Positions 35,117-44,217 of a DNA stretch of 50,687 nt are shown piece by piece. The stretch lies in the NCBI RefSeq assembly GCF_003172895.1, contig NZ_QGKL01000037.1, positions 1 to 50,687 of the forward strand, given 5' to 3'. The DNA is from Leucothrix arctica. GTDB taxonomy: Bacteria > Pseudomonadota > Gammaproteobacteria > Thiotrichales > Thiotrichaceae. A program made the translations under genes and the position numbers. Numbering within the stretch: position 1 is the first letter of the stretch; every line of letters begins with the position of its first letter. The notes beneath the pieces are model-generated. The model made no database searches and was not told the DNA's origin. It saw only the letters and a program-made list of their open reading frames with translations.

Positions 35117-36465
35117 TTTAGATCGTTAAGTGCTGTGCTTAAGGTTTGAATCGTCGTAGTAATTTGCACATCGGTATGTTCTGAACTGATGAAAAAACGT
35201 AATCGTGCAGCCTTGTCTTCTACTGCAGGACGCAGTATTGGTTGAACGTTAATACCAGCATCAAACATGATATTTGACAACTCCACCGCCTTTTTAGAGC
35301 TACCAGCCATTGCTGGAATAACAGAGTAACCTTCACTTTTCCCTGTATCGATACCTGCCTCTTTCGCTAATCTAAGAAAAAGCTCACCGCGTGATTGTAA
35401 GCGTTTCACTCGTTCAGGCTGATTATTCATCAACTTGATAGACTTGAGTGATGCTGCTGCAAGAGGTGGAGCGATACCTACACTGTATAAAAAACCAGGT
35501 GCGTAGTGTCGTAAGTGTTTAATCAATGCGTGTTCACCAGCGATGTAACCACCACAGCTAGCAAAGCTTTTACTGAGAGTTCCCATCCAGATGTCGATGC
35601 TTTTAAAGTCTATGTCGAGATGTTCTGCAATTCCGCGTCCTGTATTGCCAAGAACGCCCATTGAGTGTGCTTCATCAACCATTAGAAAAGCGTGGTGACG
35701 TTTTTTGATTTCTACGAACTTTTCGAGATCAGGAATATCGCCATCCATGCTGTATAGACCTTCGATAACAACCAATACACGCTCAAAATTAGAACGATTA
35801 CCACTTAACAAATCCTCAAGGTGCTGCCAGTCATTGTGACGAAACGGGATACGCTTTGCCCCAGAAAGCTGTGCGCCTTGTAGAATACTGTTATGGGCGA
35901 GAGAGTCATGCAGTATTAGATCTTTAGGGCCAAATAGATAACCAATAACGGAGACGTTAGTTGCATGGCCACTGACAAATGTTAATGCATCGTCGACTTG
36001 GTAAAGGTTGGCTATCTCTTTCTCAAGTGACTGTTGTACTGTGCGCTCACCAGATACCATTCTGCTAGCAGAGACGGTTGTACCATATCTCTCAAGTGCA
36101 TCTTGTGAGGCCTTGATAACCTCAGGGTGCCCACCAAAGCCAAGGTAGTTATAGCTAGAGAAGTTAATATAATCTTTGCCATTAATACGCGACGTTGCGG
36201 ATGCGATTCCATCATGAGTTTTAAAGAAGGGGCTATTGATGCCGAGTGTTTTCCCTCCTTTCTCCATAAACTCAATTTCTTTATAGCCATCGAATTGTTC
36301 AAAGCTAGTCCACTTTTTATTAATCGATTTGCTAAAAATCCCTTTCGTTGGATCTGCAGGTTTCTCTTGTTGCTGCTTTTGCTTTTTTTGTTTCGCATTG
36401 AGCGCTTTATTTAAGAGTAATTCCTTCGTCGCATCGCTGAGGCCATTTTTTTTGAATTTACTCAT
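35113..36465 (-). CDS. PLP-dependent alpha-oxoamine synthase (RkpG/BioF-like)
   Basis: This is 450 residues. A charged, Lys/Gln-rich extension (1-60) precedes an alpha-oxoamine synthase core. PLP residues are visible: SGHATN (His167), VDEAHSMGVLG (Asp264, His267) and the Schiff-base Lys299 in GTLSKSFASCGGY. The family joins an acyl thioester to an amino acid with loss of CO2, as in KBL, BioF, serine palmitoyltransferase and fungal Fum8. No biotin genes are nearby. The gene overlaps the PKS stop by 8 bases, so the acyl donor is most likely the chain on the PKS carrier protein, making this the chain-release enzyme. It corresponds to RkpG in Sinorhizobium. Confidence 0.9.
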   Translation of the reverse strand: MSKFKKNGLSDATKELLLNKALNAKQKKQKQQQEKPADPTKGIFSKSINKKWTSFEQFDGYKEIEFMEKGGKTLGINSPFFKTHDGIASATSRINGKDYINFSSYNYLGFGGHPEVIKASQDALERYGTTVSASRMVSGERTVQQSLEKEIANLYQVDDALTFVSGHATNVSVIGYLFGPKDLILHDSLAHNSILQGAQLSGAKRIPFRHNDWQHLEDLLSGNRSNFERVLVVIEGLYSMDGDIPDLEKFVEIKKRHHAFLMVDEAHSMGVLGNTGRGIAEHLDIDFKSIDIWMGTLSKSFASCGGYIAGEHALIKHLRHYAPGFLYSVGIAPPLAAASLKSIKLMNNQPERVKRLQSRGELFLRLAKEAGIDTGKSEGYSVIPAMAGSSKKAVELSNIMFDAGINVQPILRPAVEDKAARLRFFISSEHTDVQITTTIQTLSTALNDLK

Positions 36466-39400
36466 CAGAGTCCGGTGTCCGAGTTATATTGGCTAGATCA
36501 TCTTGTGAAATAGCTGTTCCATGTTTCGATGCTAGATTTACCATTGTTTCATCTACTTCTGGTTTAGCAGCATCATTGATCTTAGAGTAAATTTTCTCCG
36601 AAATTTTGTTGATGCTACCACCTTCCGTCAAGCTCATTAATGGTAACTTGGTTTTAAAGCGTTCTTCAATAGCCAGCAATAACTCCATACCCATCAACGA
36701 ATCCATACCTAAGTCATAGATTGGGCTAGCGGGATTTATTTTATCCATTGGTAGACGTAGAATTTGTGAAATCTCACGAGTCAGCATTGTTGCTATCAAT
36801 GCTTGCACCTCTTCTTCGCTCATGCCTTCAATGTGGGTGAAAAAGTCATCGCCATCATCGTTACTAGTATGACGATCTAGCCAATTGTTTTGTTGAGTGA
36901 ACTTTGGTGACTTGGCACTTGGCATAGTGCGTTTTATAGCTTTCCAGTCGAAATTGATATAAGCATTGCCCGGCTGTTCTGGGTCAAGGATTAACTTTTC
37001 AAGTTCAGCTAACGCTTCTTTAGATATTAGTGCTTCACCCCCAAACCGTGACACCAATGAGTCTTGTGTGTCCTTATTACGGGCAAGGAAGCCAACGTCA
37101 GAGATTGCACCCCAAGCAGCGTAGCATGCAGTAAGGCCGAGTTGACGTCGATACAAGGCAAGGTTTTCTAACATGTAGTTAGCAGCTACATAGTTAGCTT
37201 GTCCAGGATTACCAAACAGCGTTGTTGCTGAGGAATAAAGCACGAAAAAGTCTAGTTGAAGATCTTTTGTCTGTTCGTGTAAGTTCCATGCGCCAGCTGC
37301 TTTTGCACCGATCACATTATCTAGTTGCTCAGTCGTCATGTTTCTAATCAGCGCATCATCAAACACAGTTGCTGCATGAACCACGCCACCGACTCTTATT
37401 TCATTAGTAGTGAGGTTGGTAAATACAGCCTTGAGCTGTGATTCGTTGGTTACATCGCAAGCAGGCGAGTAAACAGTAATACCTGCAGCTTCAAATTTAG
37501 TGATAGCTTCCAAAGACTCTTCTGTTACGGGGCCTTTTCTACCCAGTAGTGTTAAGTGCTTAGCACCTTTGCTGGCTAGCCATTGTGCGGTTGTAAGACC
37601 AAATCCGCTCAACCCACCAGTAACGATATAAGTGGCAGATTCATCAAGCGCCAATGTTTGTGTTGTAAGCCGCGTTTCAACAGGTAATGACTCCGGCAGT
37701 CGTAAAATAACTTTACCGATCTGTCTAGACTGTTGCATATAGCTAAAGGCATCTTGTATGCGGTTAGCATCAAAGACACGGTGCGGCAGTGGATGGATCT
37801 CTTTTTCTTCAAACAACACCATCAGGTCTTTGAACAGTCGCTTAGCTAGGCTAGCTTTTTCAGTTAGTAGTTGGTCAGCATCAATACCAAAGTAGGTGAT
37901 ATTGTTACGGAACGGTCGTAGGCCGATACGAGAGTTTTCATAAAAGTCTCGCTTACCAAGCTCTAAGAAACGTCCGAAGGGCTTTAGTATAGAAAGGTTA
38001 CGATTAACCGCTTCACCATAAACCGAGTTCAAGACAACATCGATGCCTTCGCCTTCGGTGATTTCGAAAATATCATTTTCGAACGATAGGCTTCTAGAGT
38101 CCAGTACATGATGAGCGCCAATATTCTTAACAAATGCACGCTTTTCTGGTGTTCCTGCTGCCGCAAAAACTTCAGCGCCAAGGTGTAGCGCAAGTTGTAC
38201 TGCTGCAATACCAACACCGCCGCTAGCACCATGAATCAAGACTTTTTCACCTTCCTGCAGTTGAGCTAGATGAACAAACGCATAATAAACGGTGAAGAAT
38301 GTTGTTGGAACGGTAGCGGCTTCCTCAAAACTCCAGTCTTTTGGTTTATGGGCCGTTGCTGTTGTTCCTGTGATGACTCTGTTCGAGAAGCAAGCAGGTG
38401 CAAAGCCTAGTACTTCATCGCCAATAGCAAACTCAGTAACAGAAGCACCAATTTTGGTAACAATCCCCGCTGTTTCCATACCAAGTGTTGGACCAGCAAA
38501 ACCGTTCTCTACTGCTTCATCTGATAGTAGCCCCATTGCATACATAATATCTCTGAAGTTTAGGCCAGAGGCAATTGGACGTATTTCGATTTGATCTTCA
38601 CCTAATCGAGACTCGCTTTGTGCTCGCCAGTATAGGTTTTTGAAGGAACCAGGTACTTTAAAATCAAGTGATGCGGGCAGAGTGCTTTCTTTGGTATGTG
38701 CTTCGCTGAAGTCAGTTTGCTGCATACGAAGAACATGACGGCCTTTAGCGGATAGCATGACCTCATCATTACCATCATCATTTAATACTTCCTGAGCAAA
38801 GTTAAGCTCAGGCTCGCTTAAGACATGACGGCCAGTATCAATGAGTCGACAACGTAAATCTGGGTACTCATTCATAATAACGCGTCCGAAGCCCCACATC
38901 GTTGATGATTTCGGTTCAAACATTGGTTCAGCTTTTACACTAATGGCCGTTGCTGCGCCGCTAGTGACAATAACAAGTTGAGGGATATCCTCTAAACTTT
39001 CTAATACACCAAGTAGCGGGTGGATACGGTGCATCGGTGTTAACAAGTCATCCTTACACGCAGTCGCCAGATAAATGACTCGATCATAGTTATTACAAGA
39101 CAAAAGCTGTGAGTAATCTGCTACTGACTCCATATTGCATATGAAGTCAGTACTTGAAATCTCCTCAAATCCAGAACCATGTTTTGCATGGCTTGCTTTA
39201 ATATTTACTGATGATGGTAGTGCTATAGAATTTTTAGCGTCAAACATCTCAACAGGATTGATGACTAGCCAGTGCTCTTGAGTAGCACTGACCTCTTCGA
39301 CAAACTCAGGTTCTTGTTGCTCGCCTTTAGTTGCGAATAATAAGAAAACACCTTGTTGGTTGTCACTAAAGCTATCTTCAAGGCTTGTTGCTTCAATGAA

Positions 39401-42400
39401 GTTGCTATCACTTAATTGTTGTGACCAGTCAGAAGCTGTCATCAGTCGCGAGTGGTCCGTTCCCCACCATTCCGGAGAGGTACCAAAGGTTAAGTCAGTA
39501 AAACGATCAGGTGCTCGTTCAAGAGCAAACAATTGTCCATTGGTATTGAGTAGCGTGCTAACTTTCTTTAAACCAGCACTACGATTATCCAACTTATGTA
39601 GCACGTGTGAGCTAATGATCAAATCAATATCTTGTGGAGCTGTTTCAATATCAATGTCGTTGATATTTAATACCATCGTTTGTGCTGAGTCACTTGTTTC
39701 AAATAGGCGCGTGAGGCTCCCCAGCTTTGACTCATCTGCATAGGCAACCGTTAGTTCAAATGCTTGATTGTTTAATAATGAAAGCAGGTTGTGAGTGAGT
39801 TGGTCAGGATAATCTGAGATAACAAGCACACGACAGAGTTGCTGTGAGTCGAACTGCTCTAGCAATGATTCAACAGATGTTAGTAGTGCTTGATTGAATG
39901 GTGCATAACTTGGAGCGCCTTCAAACAACTGCTCTAATAAACTGCTTTTTTCAGGGGACAATACTGCTTGGCCAGTCAATTCGCCAGTTAGAACTTCAGT
40001 CAGCTGCTCACCGCACTGTGAAAGTACAAGTAACTCAGGCAGGTAGGTCGGTGCTGCCTGGTAGATGTATTGCCAGATATCATTAGCTTCTGCTAACTCT
40101 TCAGCTTGCAGGTTCGCATAGTCACCATTAATCGCAACAAGGTCATTTTCTTCCAAAATAGCGAGAAGACGATTAAATAAAGGGTGTAGTGCATCATCTA
40201 AGGTTTCTTTGGCCTCAGACAGGCTGATGGAACCTTTGTTTGTTACATTGTTAATTGCATCGAAGGCATAAGACGAAGCCATCATGTCGATAAGTAGCGA
40301 ATACTCATTAAAGTGCTTGTTTCTTAGTGTTGCTAGATCGCTTTTATCTAACGCTAGCTGTGTTGATTTTACGAGTGAGTCAACATCAACTGAAGGTGTT
40401 GCTACCGGGTGCTTTTGGTGAGGTAGTAGCTTTGTTTTGTATTGATACTGATTGATCTTCTTCGGTAGTGCAGATTTGAACTGGATTTGCCTAAATCGGC
40501 ACTTTTCTAATATAACAACAGTTTCGCTATTACCGTCTAGTAGATAAAAGTTTGCAACCAATGAGCGCGGGCTTCTGCGGACCACCTCGATAAGTACCTG
40601 CTTAATACTGCCAGCATGAGACTTTAGTAAATGCAGACTGCCAACTTGAATAGGAATCAATGCTTCATTGATGCCGGATAAGATAGCGGAGCGGCAGATG
40701 TCGACTAAAACCTGGAACCCAGAGTCCAATAGCGATGGATGAAGATGGTATGACTCAAGGTCACTTTCTAATGCTTCTGGAAGCGTTAGTTCTGCAAGTG
40801 CCGATAGCGTATTAGCGTTAACCGATGTCACTGCCTGAAAGTTTGGACCGTATTTTAGCCCTACTGTTTCTGCTAGCGTGTAATGTTCTTCACCGAGTAT
40901 TCGATTGCTGTCGCTGAGAAGATCATTGTTAAGAGATACCACTTTTGGTTTCTTAAAAGAGTGCTTTAGTAGGCGACCAGTCGCATTTTGAGTCCACTCA
41001 TCTTTACTTAGTCGATCTCGGCTAGTGACTCTGAAGCTTCCATCGCTTGGGTCAAGGTGGAAGCGTACTTTCTTAGCTGTACCTTCTTCAAGAAGAATAG
41101 GCACAGGTATTTCAACCATTTCGATGTGATGTGTTTCTGATTTGCACCAGAGCGCAGAAGCGGCAATTGCCATTTCAATAAAAGCAGCTGCTGGTAAAAC
41201 GATAGCATCATCAACTACATGATCTGCCAAGTAAGGAAGCTCAGTAGTGTCTAGGTTATTTTCCCAAATAATATCGCTATCTTTTAGACGGTAACCTAGC
41301 AGAGGGTGTTCCCGTTTTCGATTTACCAAGTCGTACCCTTCTGAAGTCAGTGGGTACCAATACCGTTGACGCTGCCAAGGGTAGGGGGGTAATGCAACTG
41401 ATGGAACAGTAACGGGAAATAGCTTCGTACTATCAAGAGTGACACCCGATAATATCAATTTAAGCGTATTTTGATACAGGTGCTCTTCACTATCATGTTT
41501 ACGTTTCAAGCTGCCTATCACAGTGCCTTTTTTACCAGCATTTGTGAGGCAGTCACTAACATAAGCCCGCAAAATTGGGTGCGCACCTATTTCAATGAAC
41601 GTATCAAAACCTTGTTCTGCTAGCTGTGTAATACCTTGATTAAACTGCACGGGCTGTCTGATGTTATCCCACCAGTAGTTTGCAGTAAGTTTTTCGCCGG
41701 ACAACTCCTTACCAGTGACAGTAGATATGTATGGAAGCTTAGTTGGTTCAGGCGTTAGCTCTGAAAGTGATGTCAGAATATTACTTTCAATTTCATCCAT
41801 CGCGGTGCTATGGAAAGCATAATCTAGATCTAATACTCGGTAAAAGCTACCTTGAGCTTCAACAGCAGTTTGAAGCGTCAGCAAGTCTTCTAGCTTTCCA
41901 GAAATCGTTGAGTTATTCGGGCTGTTATCACCTGCAATTTCAATCGACTCATTTAGATCAAGTGTTTGTAGCAACCCAGCGAGCGCAATATTACCTAAGC
42001 CAACTGCAGCCATTCTGCCCGTGCCTTTGGTTAATCCTTGTGCTTGGCTTCGGAAGTGGATGACACGTACCGCTTGTTCAAGGCTCAAAGCTCCTGCTGT
42101 CCACGCAGCCGCAACCTCACCCACACTGTGACCAATCACAGCATCTGCTGAAATTCCGTTATCGCTAAAGAACTCAACGATGCCGACTTGTATGGCGAAA
42201 AGTAGCGGTTGTGCAATTTCAGTCAGGTCTAGTTGACTAGTATCTTTTGCTCGAAGCAGTTCTTCTTCTAAAGAGTAGTCCGCTGAAAGTTCGTTCAGAA
42301 GCACGGATACCTTATCAAATATAGCTTTAAAACTTGTGTTTGATTGGTAAAGTGCTTGTCCCATCCCTTGCCATTGGCAGCCGTTACCGGTGAATACAAA

Positions 42401-44005
42401 AGCTAGCTTTGTGTCACTACTGTAGTTGTTTGTAATGACTTTTTTTGCAGTTCCATTCGTGGTGTATTGCTCTAACTGCTCAATAAGCTGATCAGGGTTT
42501 TCACCATACACTGCCATAGTATGAGTATGCATGCTTCGGTATTTAAACGCAGAGTAGGCAGTAGCGTAGTAGTTGTTTGTGTTGAGTTTTAGGTGTGCTA
42601 AGTATTGCTCTGCTACGTTGCTTAGTGCTTCAGGGGCGCGCGCTGAAAGTATGAGTGGTGGCGTTAAGTTACTGATAGTGTCAGGACTCGCCTGGTCGAT
42701 AGTTTGAGGTTTGTACTCTTCTATGAGTACGTGAGCATTCGCACCACCAAACCCGAACGAGTTGATGCCAACAAGATGAGGTTTTTCCTGTTCTGGGAGT
42801 GGGGTCAGCTCAGTTACTACTCGTAAGTTTAGCGCTGTAAAGTCGATGTTTTCGTTTGGCTTGTTAAAATGAAGTGATGCTGGAATAGCACGGTTCTTAA
42901 GTGTTAAAACAGCTTTCAATAAGCCAGCCATGCCCGATGCTGTTTCAAGGTGGCCTAAGTTAGTTTTAGCCGAACCAATTAATAATGGGTTTTCTGGCTT
43001 TCTATGTACGCCAATACTTTGGCCTAGAGAATTCGCTTCTAATGGGTCACCTACCGCAGTTCCCGTGCCATGCGCTTCAAGGTAGCTTAAATCAGATGCA
43101 GCAACGCCAGCATCAGAATAAATTTTATCTAGTAGCGCGCTTTGGGTTTCCATGCTAGGTACAGTAATACCTGACGTACTACCGTCACAGTTCACGCCTG
43201 AGTTAATAATTACCGCGTGAATGTGATCACCATCAGCTTCAGCTTGCGCTAGTGGTTTTAGTAAGAATATACCTGCACCTTCAGCACGAACATAGCCATT
43301 ACCATCATTATCAAAGGCTTTGCAACGTCCGTCCGGAGAGAGCATTGACGCTTTTGAGAACCCAATAAAAGGAAATGGATGCAACAGCATGTTGATACCG
43401 CCACAAAGTGCGGTAGATGCTTCACCTGTCCAAATGGACTGACAGGCTTGATGAACTGCAACTAATGAAGATGAGCAAGCAGTGTCAACTGATACAGAAG
43501 GACCCTGAAGGTTAAAGTTATAGGAGATTCGGTTAGATGCAACGCTAGCGGTATTACCCGTCATGGTATATGCATCTAGAGATGCTAAGTCATCAGTGCG
43601 TCGGTGAGCGTAATCGTTACTTGCAATTCCCATATAAACCGCGCAATCAGTACCTTTTAGAGTATCAATACTAATACGTGACTCTTCAATTGCTTCCCAT
43701 GCTAGTTCGAGTAGTAGCCGCTGCTGAGGATCCATTTGTTCAGCTTCTCTTGGAGATATACCAAAGAAAGCAGCATCAAATTGGTCAACGGCATCCAATA
43801 CACCCGCTGCAAACGTATAACTTTTCCCGGGTTCTTTTTTGTTACCGTGAGAATAAAACTCTGTTCCCCAACGATCATCACTTATTTCGGTAACAACGTC
43901 CTGTCCTTGACTTAGTACTGACCAGTAGTTCTCTGGTGTTTTTATGCTACCTGGTAGACGGCACGCCATACCAATGATAGCGATCTGCTTATCGTTTTTA
44001 ATCAA
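36458..44005 (-). CDS. Highly reducing type I polyketide synthase (RkpA-like)
   Basis: This 2515-residue megasynthase has, in order: KS (5-430; Cys177, His312, His352), AT (535-830; GHSVGE with Ser627, YAFHS at 729-733 favouring malonyl), DH (897-1175; His929 in HVVDDAIVLP, Asp1094), a degenerate C-methyltransferase region (1360-1560), a KR structural part (1570-1770), ER (1795-2100; GASGGVGIAAVQLA), KR (2120-2310; Ser2258/2259, Tyr2272) and ACP (2400-2465; Ser2436 in LGMDSLMG). There is no thioesterase. Such synthases work iteratively and make reduced, fatty-acid-like chains. The start is TTG with AGAAGG upstream. It heads the PKS-AOS-formyltransferase operon; length and order match RkpA of Sinorhizobium. 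Confidence 0.95.
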   Translation of the reverse strand: MIKNDKQIAIIGMACRLPGSIKTPENYWSVLSQGQDVVTEISDDRWGTEFYSHGNKKEPGKSYTFAAGVLDAVDQFDAAFFGISPREAEQMDPQQRLLLELAWEAIEESRISIDTLKGTDCAVYMGIASNDYAHRRTDDLASLDAYTMTGNTASVASNRISYNFNLQGPSVSVDTACSSSLVAVHQACQSIWTGEASTALCGGINMLLHPFPFIGFSKASMLSPDGRCKAFDNDGNGYVRAEGAGIFLLKPLAQAEADGDHIHAVIINSGVNCDGSTSGITVPSMETQSALLDKIYSDAGVAASDLSYLEAHGTGTAVGDPLEANSLGQSIGVHRKPENPLLIGSAKTNLGHLETASGMAGLLKAVLTLKNRAIPASLHFNKPNENIDFTALNLRVVTELTPLPEQEKPHLVGINSFGFGGANAHVLIEEYKPQTIDQASPDTISNLTPPLILSARAPEALSNVAEQYLAHLKLNTNNYYATAYSAFKYRSMHTHTMAVYGENPDQLIEQLEQYTTNGTAKKVITNNYSSDTKLAFVFTGNGCQWQGMGQALYQSNTSFKAIFDKVSVLLNELSADYSLEEELLRAKDTSQLDLTEIAQPLLFAIQVGIVEFFSDNGISADAVIGHSVGEVAAAWTAGALSLEQAVRVIHFRSQAQGLTKGTGRMAAVGLGNIALAGLLQTLDLNESIEIAGDNSPNNSTISGKLEDLLTLQTAVEAQGSFYRVLDLDYAFHSTAMDEIESNILTSLSELTPEPTKLPYISTVTGKELSGEKLTANYWWDNIRQPVQFNQGITQLAEQGFDTFIEIGAHPILRAYVSDCLTNAGKKGTVIGSLKRKHDSEEHLYQNTLKLILSGVTLDSTKLFPVTVPSVALPPYPWQRQRYWYPLTSEGYDLVNRKREHPLLGYRLKDSDIIWENNLDTTELPYLADHVVDDAIVLPAAAFIEMAIAASALWCKSETHHIEMVEIPVPILLEEGTAKKVRFHLDPSDGSFRVTSRDRLSKDEWTQNATGRLLKHSFKKPKVVSLNNDLLSDSNRILGEEHYTLAETVGLKYGPNFQAVTSVNANTLSALAELTLPEALESDLESYHLHPSLLDSGFQVLVDICRSAILSGINEALIPIQVGSLHLLKSHAGSIKQVLIEVVRRSPRSLVANFYLLDGNSETVVILEKCRFRQIQFKSALPKKINQYQYKTKLLPHQKHPVATPSVDVDSLVKSTQLALDKSDLATLRNKHFNEYSLLIDMMASSYAFDAINNVTNKGSISLSEAKETLDDALHPLFNRLLAILEENDLVAINGDYANLQAEELAEANDIWQYIYQAAPTYLPELLVLSQCGEQLTEVLTGELTGQAVLSPEKSSLLEQLFEGAPSYAPFNQALLTSVESLLEQFDSQQLCRVLVISDYPDQLTHNLLSLLNNQAFELTVAYADESKLGSLTRLFETSDSAQTMVLNINDIDIETAPQDIDLIISSHVLHKLDNRSAGLKKVSTLLNTNGQLFALERAPDRFTDLTFGTSPEWWGTDHSRLMTASDWSQQLSDSNFIEATSLEDSFSDNQQGVFLLFATKGEQQEPEFVEEVSATQEHWLVINPVEMFDAKNSIALPSSVNIKASHAKHGSGFEEISSTDFICNMESVADYSQLLSCNNYDRVIYLATACKDDLLTPMHRIHPLLGVLESLEDIPQLVIVTSGAATAISVKAEPMFEPKSSTMWGFGRVIMNEYPDLRCRLIDTGRHVLSEPELNFAQEVLNDDGNDEVMLSAKGRHVLRMQQTDFSEAHTKESTLPASLDFKVPGSFKNLYWRAQSESRLGEDQIEIRPIASGLNFRDIMYAMGLLSDEAVENGFAGPTLGMETAGIVTKIGASVTEFAIGDEVLGFAPACFSNRVITGTTATAHKPKDWSFEEAATVPTTFFTVYYAFVHLAQLQEGEKVLIHGASGGVGIAAVQLALHLGAEVFAAAGTPEKRAFVKNIGAHHVLDSRSLSFENDIFEITEGEGIDVVLNSVYGEAVNRNLSILKPFGRFLELGKRDFYENSRIGLRPFRNNITYFGIDADQLLTEKASLAKRLFKDLMVLFEEKEIHPLPHRVFDANRIQDAFSYMQQSRQIGKVILRLPESLPVETRLTTQTLALDESATYIVTGGLSGFGLTTAQWLASKGAKHLTLLGRKGPVTEESLEAITKFEAAGITVYSPACDVTNESQLKAVFTNLTTNEIRVGGVVHAATVFDDALIRNMTTEQLDNVIGAKAAGAWNLHEQTKDLQLDFFVLYSSATTLFGNPGQANYVAANYMLENLALYRRQLGLTACYAAWGAISDVGFLARNKDTQDSLVSRFGGEALISKEALAELEKLILDPEQPGNAYINFDWKAIKRTMPSAKSPKFTQQNNWLDRHTSNDDGDDFFTHIEGMSEEEVQALIATMLTREISQILRLPMDKINPASPIYDLGMDSLMGMELLLAIEERFKTKLPLMSLTEGGSINKISEKIYSKINDAAKPEVDETMVNLASKHGTAISQDDLANITRTPDSDE

Positions 44006-44073
44006 GGTTTTACCTTCTCTACGTATTCATGTTGCTTTGGGGCTTAAAGAGGGGGATGTATCTTGCCTGAGCT

Positions 44074-44079
44074 ATTATA
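44074..44079 (-). promoter_or_regulatory. Candidate -10 element for the PKS operon
   Basis: On the minus strand a perfect TATAAT lies about 70 bases before the PKS start, in an AT-rich 212-bp gap after the KpsC-like gene. No good -35 hexamer sits at 17 bases, so this is only a candidate. It suggests that the PKS operon can be transcribed separately from the KpsC-like gene. Confidence 0.35.
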
Positions 44080-44217
44080 TCTTATTGATACATGTTTATA
44101 TAATTTTGCCTTAATGACTCTTTTATTGATTGTTTATTTTATAGGTTAAATGACGGCTGGACAATATAACTCAAAAAAGACGCTCAGTTTTGCTATTTTG
44201 GTACATAGAATTTCAGA

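Noticed and set aside
35113-36465. BioF of biotin synthesis
   Set aside because: No bioABCD genes are nearby, the N-terminus is extended, and the gene overlaps the PKS stop, which fits an RkpG-type role better.
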